In this document: one piece after another, positions 1 through 10,368 of the stretch
How the letters are laid out: every line of letters starts with the position of its first letter
How positions within the stretch are numbered: position 1 is the stretch's first letter
Origin: CAZDWZ01 sp964509425
Lineage (GTDB): Bacteria; Bdellovibrionota_C; UBA2361; SZUA-149; CAZDWZ01
Direction: 5' to 3'
Assembly (NCBI GenBank): GCA_964509425.1
Contig: CAZDWZ010000005.1
Coordinates: 1 to 64,000 of the forward strand
DNA: 64,000 nucleotides
Position numbers and translations under genes: made by a program
Notes under the pieces: model-generated
Told to the model about the DNA's origin: nothing
What the model saw: only the letters and a program-made list of their open reading frames with translations
The model's database searches: none

Positions 1-2
1 GT

Positions 3-2570
3 CACATGCACCAGCCGAACATGTTCGTGAATCCCTACCTCGGCTACACGATGTGGGATTATGAATCCGATGCTCCCCGCATGTGGCCGAAGGAGCAAAA
101 AGACCCGACATCGGAGGAAATGTGGAAATCGCTCGATCACAATCCGGAAGAAGCGGCGGCACGAGGTCTCTGGAGCGATCGCGAGTTCTTGAAGTGGATC
201 AGCGACAAGAATAAAGACATGAAGGACACCCAGTTCGCCGATTACCACGGTCATGGTTGGAACTTCCGCGCGGTGTTCAAACGGGATCGCAAAGGAAACC
301 TTCTCGACAAGGGAGGAAACCTCATCCAATCCGCCGATCCGGAGAAGTTCAAAAAAGCGGTTCATCTCGCGGATATCCACCTCGAAAAGGGAATGCACTG
401 CGTCGATTGCCACTTTGGGCAAGACTCACACGGTGACGGAAAAATGTACGGTGAAGTCGCACAGGCCGTGGAGATTCAGTGTCAAGACTGCCACGGAACA
501 GTTAAAAAGAGAGCGACGCTGAAGACGTCAGGCCCTGCGGCTCCGAATGGAGGAACAGATCTTTCGCTTCTTCGCACGGCCTTCGGAAAGGAACGGTTCA
601 TTTGGAAAAACGGCAATCTCTATCAGAGATCAAATCTCGAACCCGAGCTGGAATGGCTCGTGAAGCAAGTGCGAGACAGCGTTACTCCTGGGAACGCCGG
701 GTATAACGAGAAGGCGGCACGCGCGAAACTGGTCGAGAGCTCACCGACTGGGTCCGGTGAGGAGAAAAAGTGCACGCTTAATTCCGTCGATTCCGGGAAA
801 GCTTCGCTCGCGCACAAAGACGAGGAGATGACGTGTTTCGCTTGCCACAGTTCTTGGGCGACGAGTTGCGGCGGCTGCCACCTCCCGATTCAAGCGAACT
901 GGAAACAAACTTCAAAGCACTACGACGGAAAGGAGACGAGAAACTGGGCGTCCTATAATCCCCAGGTTGCTCGGGACGATATGTATCAACTGGGACTGCA
1001 TGGCCCGGCGAAGGGTGGGAAGATCGCTCCGGTTCGATCGTCGAGCGCATTGATTCTGAGCTCGACGGATATCAACCGACAGAAGATCTACGTTCAACAG
1101 CCGCCGACCTCGGCAGCCGGGTACAGCTCTCAAGCTTTCGCTCCGCATTTCCCGCATACGGTTCGAACCACCGAAACGAAGGGCTGCGAAGATTGCCACA
1201 TCTCAAAGAAAAACGACAACAACGCGATTCTCGCTCAGCTTTTTTTGCAGGGGACGAACTTCGTGAACTTCATGGGGTATCACGTCTATCTCGGCACGGG
1301 TGACGGAGTCGAGGCCGTGCAAGTCACCGAGTGGACGGAGCCGCAGGCGGTCATCGGAAGTTACCTGCAACGCTATGCCTATCCGAAGAACTTTGAAGAG
1401 CACGAAGAGAATGATCGCGAACTTCGAATCAGTGAATCAAACCACACGATCGGACGAACGACCGCGGTGCAGTTGAGAGGAGAATACCTCTTTACGACGG
1501 CGGGTGACGGCGGCTTCCGTGTGTATGACGTTGCGAACATCGCGAATAAAGGCTTTTCGGAAAAGATCGTGACTGCACCGTTCTCTCCGCTCGGCCAGGA
1601 CACGCATGTGCCGTCGAAGAATGCGACCTCATTCGCGTTGCCGACGACGATGCCGATAGCGCCCTTTCGCGAGCAGCTTCCAGAGAATCTTGAGCAACCG
1701 ATGCATGCAATTTACCACTACGCTGTGGTGACCGACAGCGAGGAGGGGCTTATCCTCGTGGACGTCGATACCTTCGCCGATGGTGAACCACGAAACAATT
1801 TTCTGAGGCGCGCATTGACCTGGAATCCCGAGGGAGTTCTGAACGGAGCGAAGTTCGTGACACTTGCTGGAACCCGAGCTTACATCTGCACCGGCTCTGA
1901 GCTCGTGGTCGTAAATCTCGACACGCCGCTCTCTCCAAGCATCGAAGCGAGGTTGCCGTTTAACAATCCACAGGCAGTTCAAATTCAGTTTCGGTATGCG
2001 TTTTTGGTGGATTCCGAGGGGATGCACGTCATCGATGTAACGGATGCGGCAAAGCCGATGCGTGTTGATCGAGCCTCGGTTCCGCTTTCCGGAGCGAGAA
2101 ACATCTATCTCGCAAGAACCTATGCCTACATCGCAGGGGGTTCGGCAGGGCTTCATATCATCGACATCGAACGTCCTACGGAACCCAAACTGTATATGAC
2201 GTTTACCGACGAGGGCCGGATTAACGATCTGAATGACGTTAAGGTCGCGACGACTAATGCATCGCTGTTTGCCTATCTCGCGGACGGAGAGAATGGACTA
2301 AAAGTCGTGCAACTCACCGATCCGGAGAGAGTGCCCAATTTTTACGGATTTTCGCCGGAAGTAAAACCTCTCGTTATCGCTTGGCGTGAAACCGACGGTC
2401 CGGCGCTTGCGATTTCAAAGCCGCTTGACCGAGATCGTGCCGTCGACGAAACAGGACACCAGGTAAGCGTCTTCGGCCGGATCGGCTCACGACCTTTCAA
2501 TGAGAAGGAGCGGGAGAGATTTTACAAGCGCAAAGACGGCACCTTGTATCAGGTCGAGTCCAAGGAATAA
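3..2570 (+). CDS. Multihaem c-type cytochrome with LVIVD-type beta-propeller (5' partial)
   Basis: The reading frame is already open at the window edge, so the N-terminus and any signal peptide lie upstream; the first visible Met is at base 6. Counting from that Met, five CxxCH haem-binding motifs are seen at residues 132 (CVDCH), 159 (CQDCH), 277 (CFACH), 288 (CGGCH) and 394 (CEDCH). Residues from about 480 to 800 form short repeats of the 'VYDVAN', 'VVNLDTP', 'VIDVTDAAKP', 'IIDIERP' kind, typical of LVIVD beta-propeller repeats found on secreted proteins. It is therefore probably a periplasmic or surface electron-transfer protein carrying a propeller that may bind a partner. More haems may lie upstream. 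Partner and electron acceptor are unknown. A second cytochrome/propeller gene lies beyond prfC at 4578. Confidence 0.8.
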   Translation, partial: HMHQPNMFVNPYLGYTMWDYESDAPRMWPKEQKDPTSEEMWKSLDHNPEEAAARGLWSDREFLKWISDKNKDMKDTQFADYHGHGWNFRAVFKRDRKGNLLDKGGNLIQSADPEKFKKAVHLADIHLEKGMHCVDCHFGQDSHGDGKMYGEVAQAVEIQCQDCHGTVKKRATLKTSGPAAPNGGTDLSLLRTAFGKERFIWKNGNLYQRSNLEPELEWLVKQVRDSVTPGNAGYNEKAARAKLVESSPTGSGEEKKCTLNSVDSGKASLAHKDEEMTCFACHSSWATSCGGCHLPIQANWKQTSKHYDGKETRNWASYNPQVARDDMYQLGLHGPAKGGKIAPVRSSSALILSSTDINRQKIYVQQPPTSAAGYSSQAFAPHFPHTVRTTETKGCEDCHISKKNDNNAILAQLFLQGTNFVNFMGYHVYLGTGDGVEAVQVTEWTEPQAVIGSYLQRYAYPKNFEEHEENDRELRISESNHTIGRTTAVQLRGEYLFTTAGDGGFRVYDVANIANKGFSEKIVTAPFSPLGQDTHVPSKNATSFALPTTMPIAPFREQLPENLEQPMHAIYHYAVVTDSEEGLILVDVDTFADGEPRNNFLRRALTWNPEGVLNGAKFVTLAGTRAYICTGSELVVVNLDTPLSPSIEARLPFNNPQAVQIQFRYAFLVDSEGMHVIDVTDAAKPMRVDRASVPLSGARNIYLARTYAYIAGGSAGLHIIDIERPTEPKLYMTFTDEGRINDLNDVKVATTNASLFAYLADGENGLKVVQLTDPERVPNFYGFSPEVKPLVIAWRETDGPALAISKPLDRDRAVDETGHQVSVFGRIGSRPFNEKERERFYKRKDGTLYQVESKE

Positions 2571-2709
2571 TCGAAGTCGGTCGCAGCACAGGCGAGTTCA
2601 ACGATGGGTGGGCGGCGTTCAGCAACATTTCGCGCGATCCGGGCAGGAATTTGTGTATTCCGTCCTTTCTCTGCTAGTTTCTCCCCCTCAAATTTATTCA
2701 GCCAAGCCC

Positions 2710-4308
2710 ATGTCCGAACAGTCGTCCATTGCTCATCAAGTCGCCATCCGGCGGACCTTTGCGATCATCAGCCACCCAGATGCTGGGAAAACTACGCTCA
2801 CGGAGAAGTTGCTCCTGTACTCGGGAATGATTCGCACAGCCGGAATGGTTCGCGGTCGGAAGGGCGGAAAGACGGCGAGCTCGGACTGGATGGGAATGGA
2901 GCAGGAGCGGGGAATCTCCATCACCGCGTCCGCGATGCAGTTTCCTTACAAGGATGCGCTCATCAATGTCCTCGATACGCCGGGTCACCAAGACTTTTCG
3001 GAAGATACCTACCGGACGCTGACCGCGGCAGACAGTGCGGTCATGGTGATCGATTCGACCAAAGGTGTCGAAACCCAGACCAAGAAATTATTCGCCGTTT
3101 GCCGGATGCGGAATATTCCGGTTCTTACCTTCATCAACAAGATGGATCTTCCGGCAAATGATCCCTTTGATCTGATGTCCGAAGTGGAAGAGGTGTTGGG
3201 CATTCATGCGTCGCCGCTTAACTGGCCGATCGGGTACGGGAAGAACTTCCTCGGAGTTGCCGACGTTCGCACGAAGGATGTCTATTTATTCTCCCGCACT
3301 GCGGGCGGAGCGCAGAAGGCGGAGATGCAGAAAGTCTCCTTGAAAGAAGCGGAATCCTCCGGACTTGCGGACAAGGCCGTGTTTGAGCAACTTCATTACG
3401 AGCTCGAGCTCTTGAAAGAAGCCGGAAATCCGTTTGATCCGAAAGATTTTCTTGAAGGAAAAGTCACACCGGTATTTTTTGGTTCTGCCATGACAAACTT
3501 CGGCGTCGAACCGTTTTTTGATGCCTTCGTGGATCTCGCGCCTCCCCCGGGTGCCCGACCTGCGGACCTTCCAGACGATGGTGAGATTCGGATCGATCCG
3601 GTGAGCACTCCGTTTAGTGCTTACGTGTTCAAAATTCAGGCGAATATGAATCCTCGCCATCGGGACAGCACGGCGTTTTTGCGAATTTGTTCCGGAAAGT
3701 TCGATCGCGAAGATTTCATCAAACATCACCGGCTTGGGAAGGAAATCCGACTCTCCCGCTCGCACAGTCTGGTGGCCGGTGAGCGAACAACCCTCGACGA
3801 AGCCTATCCGGGCGACATTGTGGGCGTCATCAACCCGGGAGTGTTTTCCATCGGAGACACGATCTCTATCCAGGGTGGTTTTTCTTTTAAACCCCTCCCG
3901 CAGTTTCCACCGGAAGTTATCGCTCAAGTCCGTCCGAAAGACGTTTCGAAACGGAAGGCCTTCGACAAAGGCATTCTCCAGCTCGCCGAAGAAGGTGCGG
4001 TGCAGGTGCTGCGAAGTTGGGATAACCCGCTTTCAGAACCCTATGTCGCGGCAGTCGGAAAACTCCAATTTGAAGTTCTCCAATATCGACTACGAGAGGA
4101 ATACGGAGTCGACACCGTTCTTGAAAATTTGCCGTTTGAATGCGGAGCTTGGCTGAAGGGGAATCTCACGGCATTCAAGAAGCCGTCGGCGGCGCTCCTG
4201 GTACGGGATCGCGGCGATCGCCCGGTTCTCCTCTTCCGAAGCCAATGGGAGAAGCAATATGCCGCGCAGCAGAATCCCGAGCACAAGCTGATCGATTTCT
4301 TGGAATAA
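2710..4308 (+). CDS. prfC: Peptide chain release factor 3
   Basis: This is a translational GTPase of 532 residues, close to the 529 of E. coli RF3, which recycles RF1/RF2 from the ribosome after peptide release. G-domain motifs are clear: HPDAGKTTLTEK (P-loop, near residue 17), the conserved switch region after SDWMGMEQERGISIT, DTPGHQDFSEDTYR (G3) and INKMDLPA (G4). Domain II and the C-terminal domain follow (for example AVGKLQFEVLQYRL). The longer open frame starts at 2500 but overlaps the cytochrome; the ATG at 2710 matches the family N-terminus (SEQSSIAHQ) and is used here. The gene stands alone between two cytochrome genes, with a 139-bp gap upstream. Confidence 0.96.
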   Translation: MSEQSSIAHQVAIRRTFAIISHPDAGKTTLTEKLLLYSGMIRTAGMVRGRKGGKTASSDWMGMEQERGISITASAMQFPYKDALINVLDTPGHQDFSEDTYRTLTAADSAVMVIDSTKGVETQTKKLFAVCRMRNIPVLTFINKMDLPANDPFDLMSEVEEVLGIHASPLNWPIGYGKNFLGVADVRTKDVYLFSRTAGGAQKAEMQKVSLKEAESSGLADKAVFEQLHYELELLKEAGNPFDPKDFLEGKVTPVFFGSAMTNFGVEPFFDAFVDLAPPPGARPADLPDDGEIRIDPVSTPFSAYVFKIQANMNPRHRDSTAFLRICSGKFDREDFIKHHRLGKEIRLSRSHSLVAGERTTLDEAYPGDIVGVINPGVFSIGDTISIQGGFSFKPLPQFPPEVIAQVRPKDVSKRKAFDKGILQLAEEGAVQVLRSWDNPLSEPYVAAVGKLQFEVLQYRLREEYGVDTVLENLPFECGAWLKGNLTAFKKPSAALLVRDRGDRPVLLFRSQWEKQYAAQQNPEHKLIDFLE

Positions 4309-4577
4309 GTGTTCACTCCTGCCGCTCCGCGAGCTTTCAGAACTTCTCGAATTTCTACGATTGAGAGCAGCTCGATCGGCTTCGGAACACCACACGAATG
4401 CCCATTCGGCCCCACGGCGTGTCAAAGATCACAACCAGCAATACTTCGCTAACCCCTTGCGCTCGTTCCGTAAGCTGAAGCGCAGCCCCGCTTGCTCCCT
4501 CAAAAAACTTCCTTTCGTGGGAAACGGAGAGGAGGAAACTCTATATCTTGCTGGATTTCCCGCCGATTTGGTTCTTA

Positions 4578-7500
4578 ATGAGATCGAACCAGCAATCCTC
4601 TTCTCCGTTTCGCCGCTCCTGCCTCTTGGCCGTTCTATTGTGCTTCGCGATGCTTCTTCCGGCACTTGCCGCTGCGCAATCCGGACCAGGATTTCCGAAC
4701 GTCCAGCAAACTCCGGGGACGCTGCTGAGCGGCCCGCTGGCCCCGAGTCAAGGGCGCACGGCGGTTATCATTTACCACCAAGGTTTCATCATCACGGTTC
4801 CCGAGTCGCCGGGAAGTGCACCGGGATCAGATCAGCTCTCACGGTATTGGGATATCTCTAATCCCCGCAGTCCTGTTCCGACGGTTATTAACGGCCTTGG
4901 TCCGAACTCAGGGATTGCCGCGCACGGTTACTGGCAGGAAGAGAATTTGGTCAGAAGTCTTGGCGGCGGCGACTATAGCGTTGTCGACTCGAATGGGGAC
5001 GGCATTGCAGAGTTTCGTCAAGTTGCGACTCCTCCGAATCGGCCTTGGTATTATCCCTGGATTGAAGGGTGGGTGAGTCGTGGTCTTCTGTTTCAACCGT
5101 TTCAAACCCAAATGTGGTGGTCTTACGGAGCGACAAATGCTCCAGGCGTGCTCTACAAGCGCAATCAGATGCTCGCCACATGGGATCACATTGGTCAGAC
5201 AGGTGTCATCGGCCATCCGTTTCTCATTGGAAATATTCTCTATATTGCCTCCGATCAGACAAACACCGGGATAGCGGCTTACGATATTACTCCCAGTCTC
5301 CAGACGCCGGGAACACCACCGAGACTCATCAGCATCCTCCGCGCCCCCGTCGGCGGATATTGGCCGGAAATTTGGGGCGGTGCCGGTCGCCTGCTCATTC
5401 TTTTTCCCGCCCGCGACAACGGCCACTTTTTTGTCGCCGACGTGACTGATCCGGCAAACATGCGTGTCGTTGCTGATCGATATCTGCCGCAACCGGCAGA
5501 CGTTTCCTACGCGCAGTTTCAAGACAATTTTGCATTTATGGACGCCTTTAAGATCGACATGGAGAACGACTTCGCGGTCACGCTCATGCTCGACGCGGAA
5601 GGAAATGGGATTGATTGCAGCCAATTCGCTCTGCCCGTAGGAAACTTAGTTATCACCGGTGGATATCCGCACGCGACACGTTCGCAAGGAATGGCGATCT
5701 GGGCCCATCAAGCGGAGCCGGATACACGAGGCCCAACGGTCGGATTCCACATTCCTCAATCCGGCCGGACGAACTATCCGCTGGCGGCGCCCGTAACGTT
5801 GCTGATCCATGAGACGCTTCGCACCGAGACCATTGTTAACGGCGACACCTTCGTCGTGCGGCCGATCCAGGGAGACGGACAGCCCGGCCAGCCGCTCCCG
5901 GGAAGAGTCATCTTCGCTTTTGATGACGTGCTCACCTTTGCTCCGACGAATGACTTTCAGCCGAACACCACGTACGAGGTGGTTGTCCGTGAAGGCGGAA
6001 TTCGCGATGCGGCGGGAAATGGGATGGTCGGATACTCATACCGATTCTCCACTGGTTCAAATCTTTCGGGCGGAAATCAAACACCTGAATTTCAGTCTCT
6101 GACGGCAAGTCCCTATCCTGTCGCTGCCGGCGGTCAAGTAACGCTCTCACTTTCCGCTACAGACCCGAATAATGATCCACTTCAATATCGATTCAGCTTC
6201 GGCGACGGCTCACCTGATTCGGATTGGCAGTCATCGCCTTCCATCACCCATACGTATGCGGCTACGGGGCACTATTCGGCCGCTGCGTTCGCGAGAGACC
6301 CGTCGGGCCAGACCGCATTTCGTCGCGTAACCGTTACCGTCGCCTCAAATCCACCGGCGCAACGCCCCGTGCAGAGCGCGTCTATTGCATTTGACGAATC
6401 CCGGCGAGTCGAGTGGGTGGTAAATCCGGATAACGATTCGATCTCGCGCCGCGGAAGCACCGGTTCGTACCAAGAGATTTCCCTCGGCAGCAATTGCAAC
6501 CCTCGAGGGGTGACGGTTGATGCAAGTGGCCGTGCTTGGGTGACCTGTCACCGCACCGATGAGCTTGTTGTTCTGGATACCACCGGAGCTCTTGTTCAAC
6601 GGCTCGCCGTGCCCTACGGAAGCGCTCCATTTGGTATTCTCGCATCGCCGGACGGCGGAAGTGTGTTCGTCACACTCTTCGGCAGAGGAGAGCTCCGGCG
6701 ATACACGGCATCGACGCTTGTGTTTCGAGACTCTCTCGCCCTCGGCGCGACGCCACGAGCCTTATCAATAACCGGAAATGGAAATCGTGTTCTCGTAACT
6801 CGTCTCATTTCGCCGTCTCATCGCGGCGAAGTTTGGGATGTTTCGGCAGGCGCGTCTCTTACCCTCACCCGCACCATCGGCTTGCCGCTTGATTTTACCA
6901 CCACCGAAACTCCAAGCAGCGGCCGCGGGCTACCGAATTACCTCTCGAGTATTGCGATAGATCCCTTTGGTCGTCGGGCCTGGGTGGCATCAAAGCTCGA
7001 TAATACTGTTCGTGGTGTGTTCGTGAGCGGCACCGACCTCAATCAAGAGAACTCGGTTCGAGCGATAATTTCCGAAATTGATCTTACGACGAATGCCGAG
7101 GTCCGTGCGGCACGGCGAGATATTGATAATAGCGACTCTCCCTCATCCATCACCTTCTCACCGCTCGGCGATTATGCATTTGTCGCACTCCAGGGAAACA
7201 ACGTCGTCACGGTTTACGACGTGCTTCGGCCCGCTGAAAACGAATCGAACATGGTTCCAAGTGTGGCAAGATTCGCGGTTCAGAACGCCCCGCAAGGTGT
7301 CGCGCTGGATCGCGGCGGCCAGCGATTGCTTACGCAAAACATGATCTCGCGTTCTGTCAGTCAGTTTTCGCTTCAGGCGTTTCTCGAGGGGACTTCGGGG
7401 AACGTATTGACCGCAAACACCAGAACGATCCAAAACGAAGCGTTGCCGGTGGATGTGCTGAACGGCAAATCAATCTTCTACAACGCGTCTGATTCGGGCG

Positions 7501-9194
7501 GACCATTCGGCCGGAATCGAATGAGTGGTGAAGGCTACATCAGTTGCGCCACTTGCCATTTGGACGGCGGACATGACGGTCGAGTTTGGGATTTTACGGG
7601 CCGCGGCGAAGGGCTTCGCAATACAACTGATCTCAGAGGGCGACGTGGAATCGGACATGGTCGCGTGCACTGGACGGGGAATTTTGACGAGATTCAAGAT
7701 TTCGAAAACGACATTCGAAACGCATTCGGAGGCGTCGGCTTTCTTTCGGATTCGGAGTTTGCTGCGACCGTAGACACCCTTGGACCGGTGAAGCGCGGAT
7801 TGAGCACGGATCTTGACGATCTCTCGGCTTACGTCACCTCGCTCGGGAAGGACCATATTCCGAGGAGCTCATTCCGAAATGCCGATGGAACAAAAACGGC
7901 GGCAGCAGAAAGAGGCTCATCCGTGTTCCAGAATCTCGGATGTGCGAGCTGCCATAGCGGTGTGACGTTCACCGATAGCGGATTTACCGACAACCTTCTT
8001 CACGACGTTGGAACAACTTCGACTGATTCTGGTTTTCGCCGCGGGCTGGCCATTCCCGGGTTTGACAGTCCGACACTGCTCGGTCTTGCCTCCGGCGCAC
8101 CGTATTTTCACAACGGCTCAGCGGCGGAGCTCGAGGCGGTGTTCTCGCTTCGCGGAGGAGAAACACGACAGGCAGAAACGGCGCAACTCTTAAACGGCGC
8201 AGTTGCCCATCCTCCGGTTTACGGTGGAATCTATCACGAAGGACGCACGGTGAGTTTTGAGAACGGCACCGGAAGTATTCGATGGTCCGGGGTAAACGGC
8301 GGGTCTGGAGGCAGCTCCATCATTCGGCTCCGCTATGCAGCGATGTATTCCAATCAAACGGGCACGTTGAACATAAACGGTTCGACAATGCCGGTGACGC
8401 TGTTGATGACGGCGAATAATCCAAGCTGGTATCCGTCGGCGTTTTCGTATGTCGACGTGACCTCTCCGCTCCAAGCCGGTTCCGGAAACGTAATTGAGTT
8501 TATCCCGACTGCTCGAAATGGAAACATTTCCATAAGTATCGATGAGCTCACCGTATCCGCTCCGCAATCTCCCGATCGAGCCTCGGCGCACCGGGTTGTA
8601 GGAACGTTGACGAGCGGGGAGTCTCAAGATCTCATCAGATACCTCAGAGAGTTAGATGGTTCGGACGACACCACCGACGAGAGTGAGCCGCCGCCTCCAC
8701 CGACGCCGACCCCATCGGTAACACCCACAGCAACACCCACAGCGACGCCCACCGCGACACCGACTGCGACACCAACCGCGACGCCAACTTCAACTCCAAC
8801 TCCAACGGTGACACCAACTCCGATTCCGCCGCCGCCGCCACCACCTCCTCCAGCTCCACCGACTCCGACCCCGACGCCAGCGCCGACTCCGGACTATGGG
8901 TTCTCGGTTACGGCTCCACCCGTCGTGTTTGCGAATATGGGCCGGGGACGTTCCGTGACGGCAAGAATTCCTTATGTGGTTCGGAATAATTCCGTACCGG
9001 GAAGGAATCCGCGCTTCATCACCACTCTGTACAACGTGAGGGGTCAGCGCAGTGTCTTCTCACTGAACGCTGGTCGGAGCCGCTCGGGACGATTCCAAGT
9101 GAGAATCGCGAGCCGGGGAATTCATCTCATGGTGATAATCGGCCAGGGCCCGACGGGCGCCGTACTTGTTCCGGTTTGGGTCGTTGTGTCGTAA
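4578..9194 (+). CDS. Very large secreted dihaem cytochrome c / beta-propeller protein
   Basis: This encodes 1538 residues from the ATG at 4578, chosen because it gives a standard signal peptide (RRSCLLAVLLCFAMLLPALAAAQ); the frame is open 10 codons further upstream. The order of parts is: an N-terminal region with propeller-like repeats; an Ig-like domain (about 390-500); a PKD domain (about 510-600, with FSFGDGSP); a YncE-like propeller (about 610-960); and a MauG/dihaem-peroxidase-like module with CATCH at residue 990 and CASCH at 1122, including the segment GRRGIGHGRVHWTGNFDEIQ. A lectin-like beta domain follows (about 1215-1345), then a Pro/Thr linker of PTATPT-type repeats (about 1375-1440) and a C-terminal beta domain. 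It is probably exported and perhaps surface attached. Substrate and redox partner are unknown. Neighbours give no pathway beyond the other cytochrome at the window start. Confidence 0.82.
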   Translation: MRSNQQSSSPFRRSCLLAVLLCFAMLLPALAAAQSGPGFPNVQQTPGTLLSGPLAPSQGRTAVIIYHQGFIITVPESPGSAPGSDQLSRYWDISNPRSPVPTVINGLGPNSGIAAHGYWQEENLVRSLGGGDYSVVDSNGDGIAEFRQVATPPNRPWYYPWIEGWVSRGLLFQPFQTQMWWSYGATNAPGVLYKRNQMLATWDHIGQTGVIGHPFLIGNILYIASDQTNTGIAAYDITPSLQTPGTPPRLISILRAPVGGYWPEIWGGAGRLLILFPARDNGHFFVADVTDPANMRVVADRYLPQPADVSYAQFQDNFAFMDAFKIDMENDFAVTLMLDAEGNGIDCSQFALPVGNLVITGGYPHATRSQGMAIWAHQAEPDTRGPTVGFHIPQSGRTNYPLAAPVTLLIHETLRTETIVNGDTFVVRPIQGDGQPGQPLPGRVIFAFDDVLTFAPTNDFQPNTTYEVVVREGGIRDAAGNGMVGYSYRFSTGSNLSGGNQTPEFQSLTASPYPVAAGGQVTLSLSATDPNNDPLQYRFSFGDGSPDSDWQSSPSITHTYAATGHYSAAAFARDPSGQTAFRRVTVTVASNPPAQRPVQSASIAFDESRRVEWVVNPDNDSISRRGSTGSYQEISLGSNCNPRGVTVDASGRAWVTCHRTDELVVLDTTGALVQRLAVPYGSAPFGILASPDGGSVFVTLFGRGELRRYTASTLVFRDSLALGATPRALSITGNGNRVLVTRLISPSHRGEVWDVSAGASLTLTRTIGLPLDFTTTETPSSGRGLPNYLSSIAIDPFGRRAWVASKLDNTVRGVFVSGTDLNQENSVRAIISEIDLTTNAEVRAARRDIDNSDSPSSITFSPLGDYAFVALQGNNVVTVYDVLRPAENESNMVPSVARFAVQNAPQGVALDRGGQRLLTQNMISRSVSQFSLQAFLEGTSGNVLTANTRTIQNEALPVDVLNGKSIFYNASDSGGPFGRNRMSGEGYISCATCHLDGGHDGRVWDFTGRGEGLRNTTDLRGRRGIGHGRVHWTGNFDEIQDFENDIRNAFGGVGFLSDSEFAATVDTLGPVKRGLSTDLDDLSAYVTSLGKDHIPRSSFRNADGTKTAAAERGSSVFQNLGCASCHSGVTFTDSGFTDNLLHDVGTTSTDSGFRRGLAIPGFDSPTLLGLASGAPYFHNGSAAELEAVFSLRGGETRQAETAQLLNGAVAHPPVYGGIYHEGRTVSFENGTGSIRWSGVNGGSGGSSIIRLRYAAMYSNQTGTLNINGSTMPVTLLMTANNPSWYPSAFSYVDVTSPLQAGSGNVIEFIPTARNGNISISIDELTVSAPQSPDRASAHRVVGTLTSGESQDLIRYLRELDGSDDTTDESEPPPPPTPTPSVTPTATPTATPTATPTATPTATPTSTPTPTVTPTPIPPPPPPPPPAPPTPTPTPAPTPDYGFSVTAPPVVFANMGRGRSVTARIPYVVRNNSVPGRNPRFITTLYNVRGQRSVFSLNAGRSRSGRFQVRIASRGIHLMVIIGQGPTGAVLVPVWVVVS

Positions 9195-9327
9195 CGAGGC
9201 ACCTTCTCAGTGTGATTCGAACTTCCGCGGTCCTCAACTGAGAGCCCGCTCTCCGAGTAGCCAAACTCGCCATTCTCATTTACGCTCTTTGCGAAACGAA
9301 ATCACTTTGGCGTGAAAGGAGCTCTGT

Positions 9328-10368
9328 GTGCGATCAAAGGCTGCACGGATGAGTATTATTTTTGGACTTTCCGCGGTCGCTATCTTCGCGAGTTCTGGTT
9401 GTGTGCTCCAGTCACCGCTTTCTCCCGAGAGTGATTCGAGTGCGGCTTCGTTTCAACGCTTACGTGCAACGCTCGCACAAATTGGCGAGTCCGTGGAGCC
9501 GGGAAGCTCTGTTGGAATTGCCGTGGTTGATGTCGAGACCGGGGAGGAAGCGGCGTTGAACGGATCTGAGAGGCTTCCGCTTCACAGCACGTTTAAAACT
9601 TGGCTTGCGGTAGCGGTGGGGGAGGCAATCCAGCGTGGCGCGCTCGCTTGGGAAGAACGCATTTTCGTTTCAGCGAGGGAACTCACGTACTCCTATCAAC
9701 CGATCGCCGGAGAGGTCTCGGGTGAGGGACGCGAGTTTTCGATCGAAGAGCTCCTTCGATGGGCAGTCATCCACAGCGATAATCCTTCGACCGATATCTT
9801 GATTCAACGGCTTGGCGGCGTAGAGATGGTGATGGGCGCCATAGAACGTTGCGGCGTCAAAAATGTCGTGGTGGATGGCGATGAAAAAGCGCTGGATCTC
9901 GTCGGCAAGAAGATTGAGCAAGCAGCGGCAGGTTTGCCATTCAATGAGCGGGCCGTATTCGTCCGGCGGAATCTCCGCGAATTTCCGGATCAGGGGACCG
10001 CGCTCGGAGTGGCGCATGGGTTAGCTGAACTCGTACGTGGAAAGTTACTCAATTCGGATGCTACGGCGCGACTACTCTCAATCCATTCCGAAACGGTAAC
10101 CGGGAAGGCTCGCCTCAAAGCCGGGCTTACAAAGGGATGGACGCTTGGTCACAAAACGGGCACGGGGCCTGTCATTGCCGGAGTTAGTACAGGAATAAAT
10201 GACATCGGCTTCTTCACTTCTCCGATCGGCAGAAAATTCGCAGTTGCTGTGCTGCTTTCCGGCTCGAGCGAAGCCTCTGATCGGCAAGAAGCGATTATCT
10301 CTCGCGTGGGAAATGCGATTACCACATTGCATTCCACACCCCGGCTTGGCGTCTCAATCGAGAGATGA
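9328..10368 (+). CDS. Class A beta-lactamase-like serine hydrolase, predicted lipoprotein
   Basis: The 346-residue product starts at a GTG preceded by AAGGAG at a good distance (9316-9321); an ATG lies 7 codons in. A lipobox (ASSGC, Cys25) predicts a membrane-anchored lipoprotein. Class A motifs are present: S87-T-F-K90 (S70xxK73), S150-D-N152 (SDN loop) and K276-T-G (KTG triad). The omega-loop position reads E186-K-A-L-D instead of the usual ExxLN. About 27 extra residues separate it from the FPDQGTALGVAHG segment that aligns with the helix after the loop. The fold and the serine mechanism are well supported. Whether it hydrolyses beta-lactams well is uncertain because the deacylation region is unusual. 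No regulator (AmpR/BlaI) is adjacent. Confidence 0.85.
   Translation: MRSKAARMSIIFGLSAVAIFASSGCVLQSPLSPESDSSAASFQRLRATLAQIGESVEPGSSVGIAVVDVETGEEAALNGSERLPLHSTFKTWLAVAVGEAIQRGALAWEERIFVSARELTYSYQPIAGEVSGEGREFSIEELLRWAVIHSDNPSTDILIQRLGGVEMVMGAIERCGVKNVVVDGDEKALDLVGKKIEQAAAGLPFNERAVFVRRNLREFPDQGTALGVAHGLAELVRGKLLNSDATARLLSIHSETVTGKARLKAGLTKGWTLGHKTGTGPVIAGVSTGINDIGFFTSPIGRKFAVAVLLSGSSEASDRQEAIISRVGNAITTLHSTPRLGVSIER

Noticed and set aside
4041..4425. Minus-strand open frames overlapping the prfC 3' end
   Set aside because: They overlap a certain gene, have no ribosome site, and their protein sequence shows no family resemblance.
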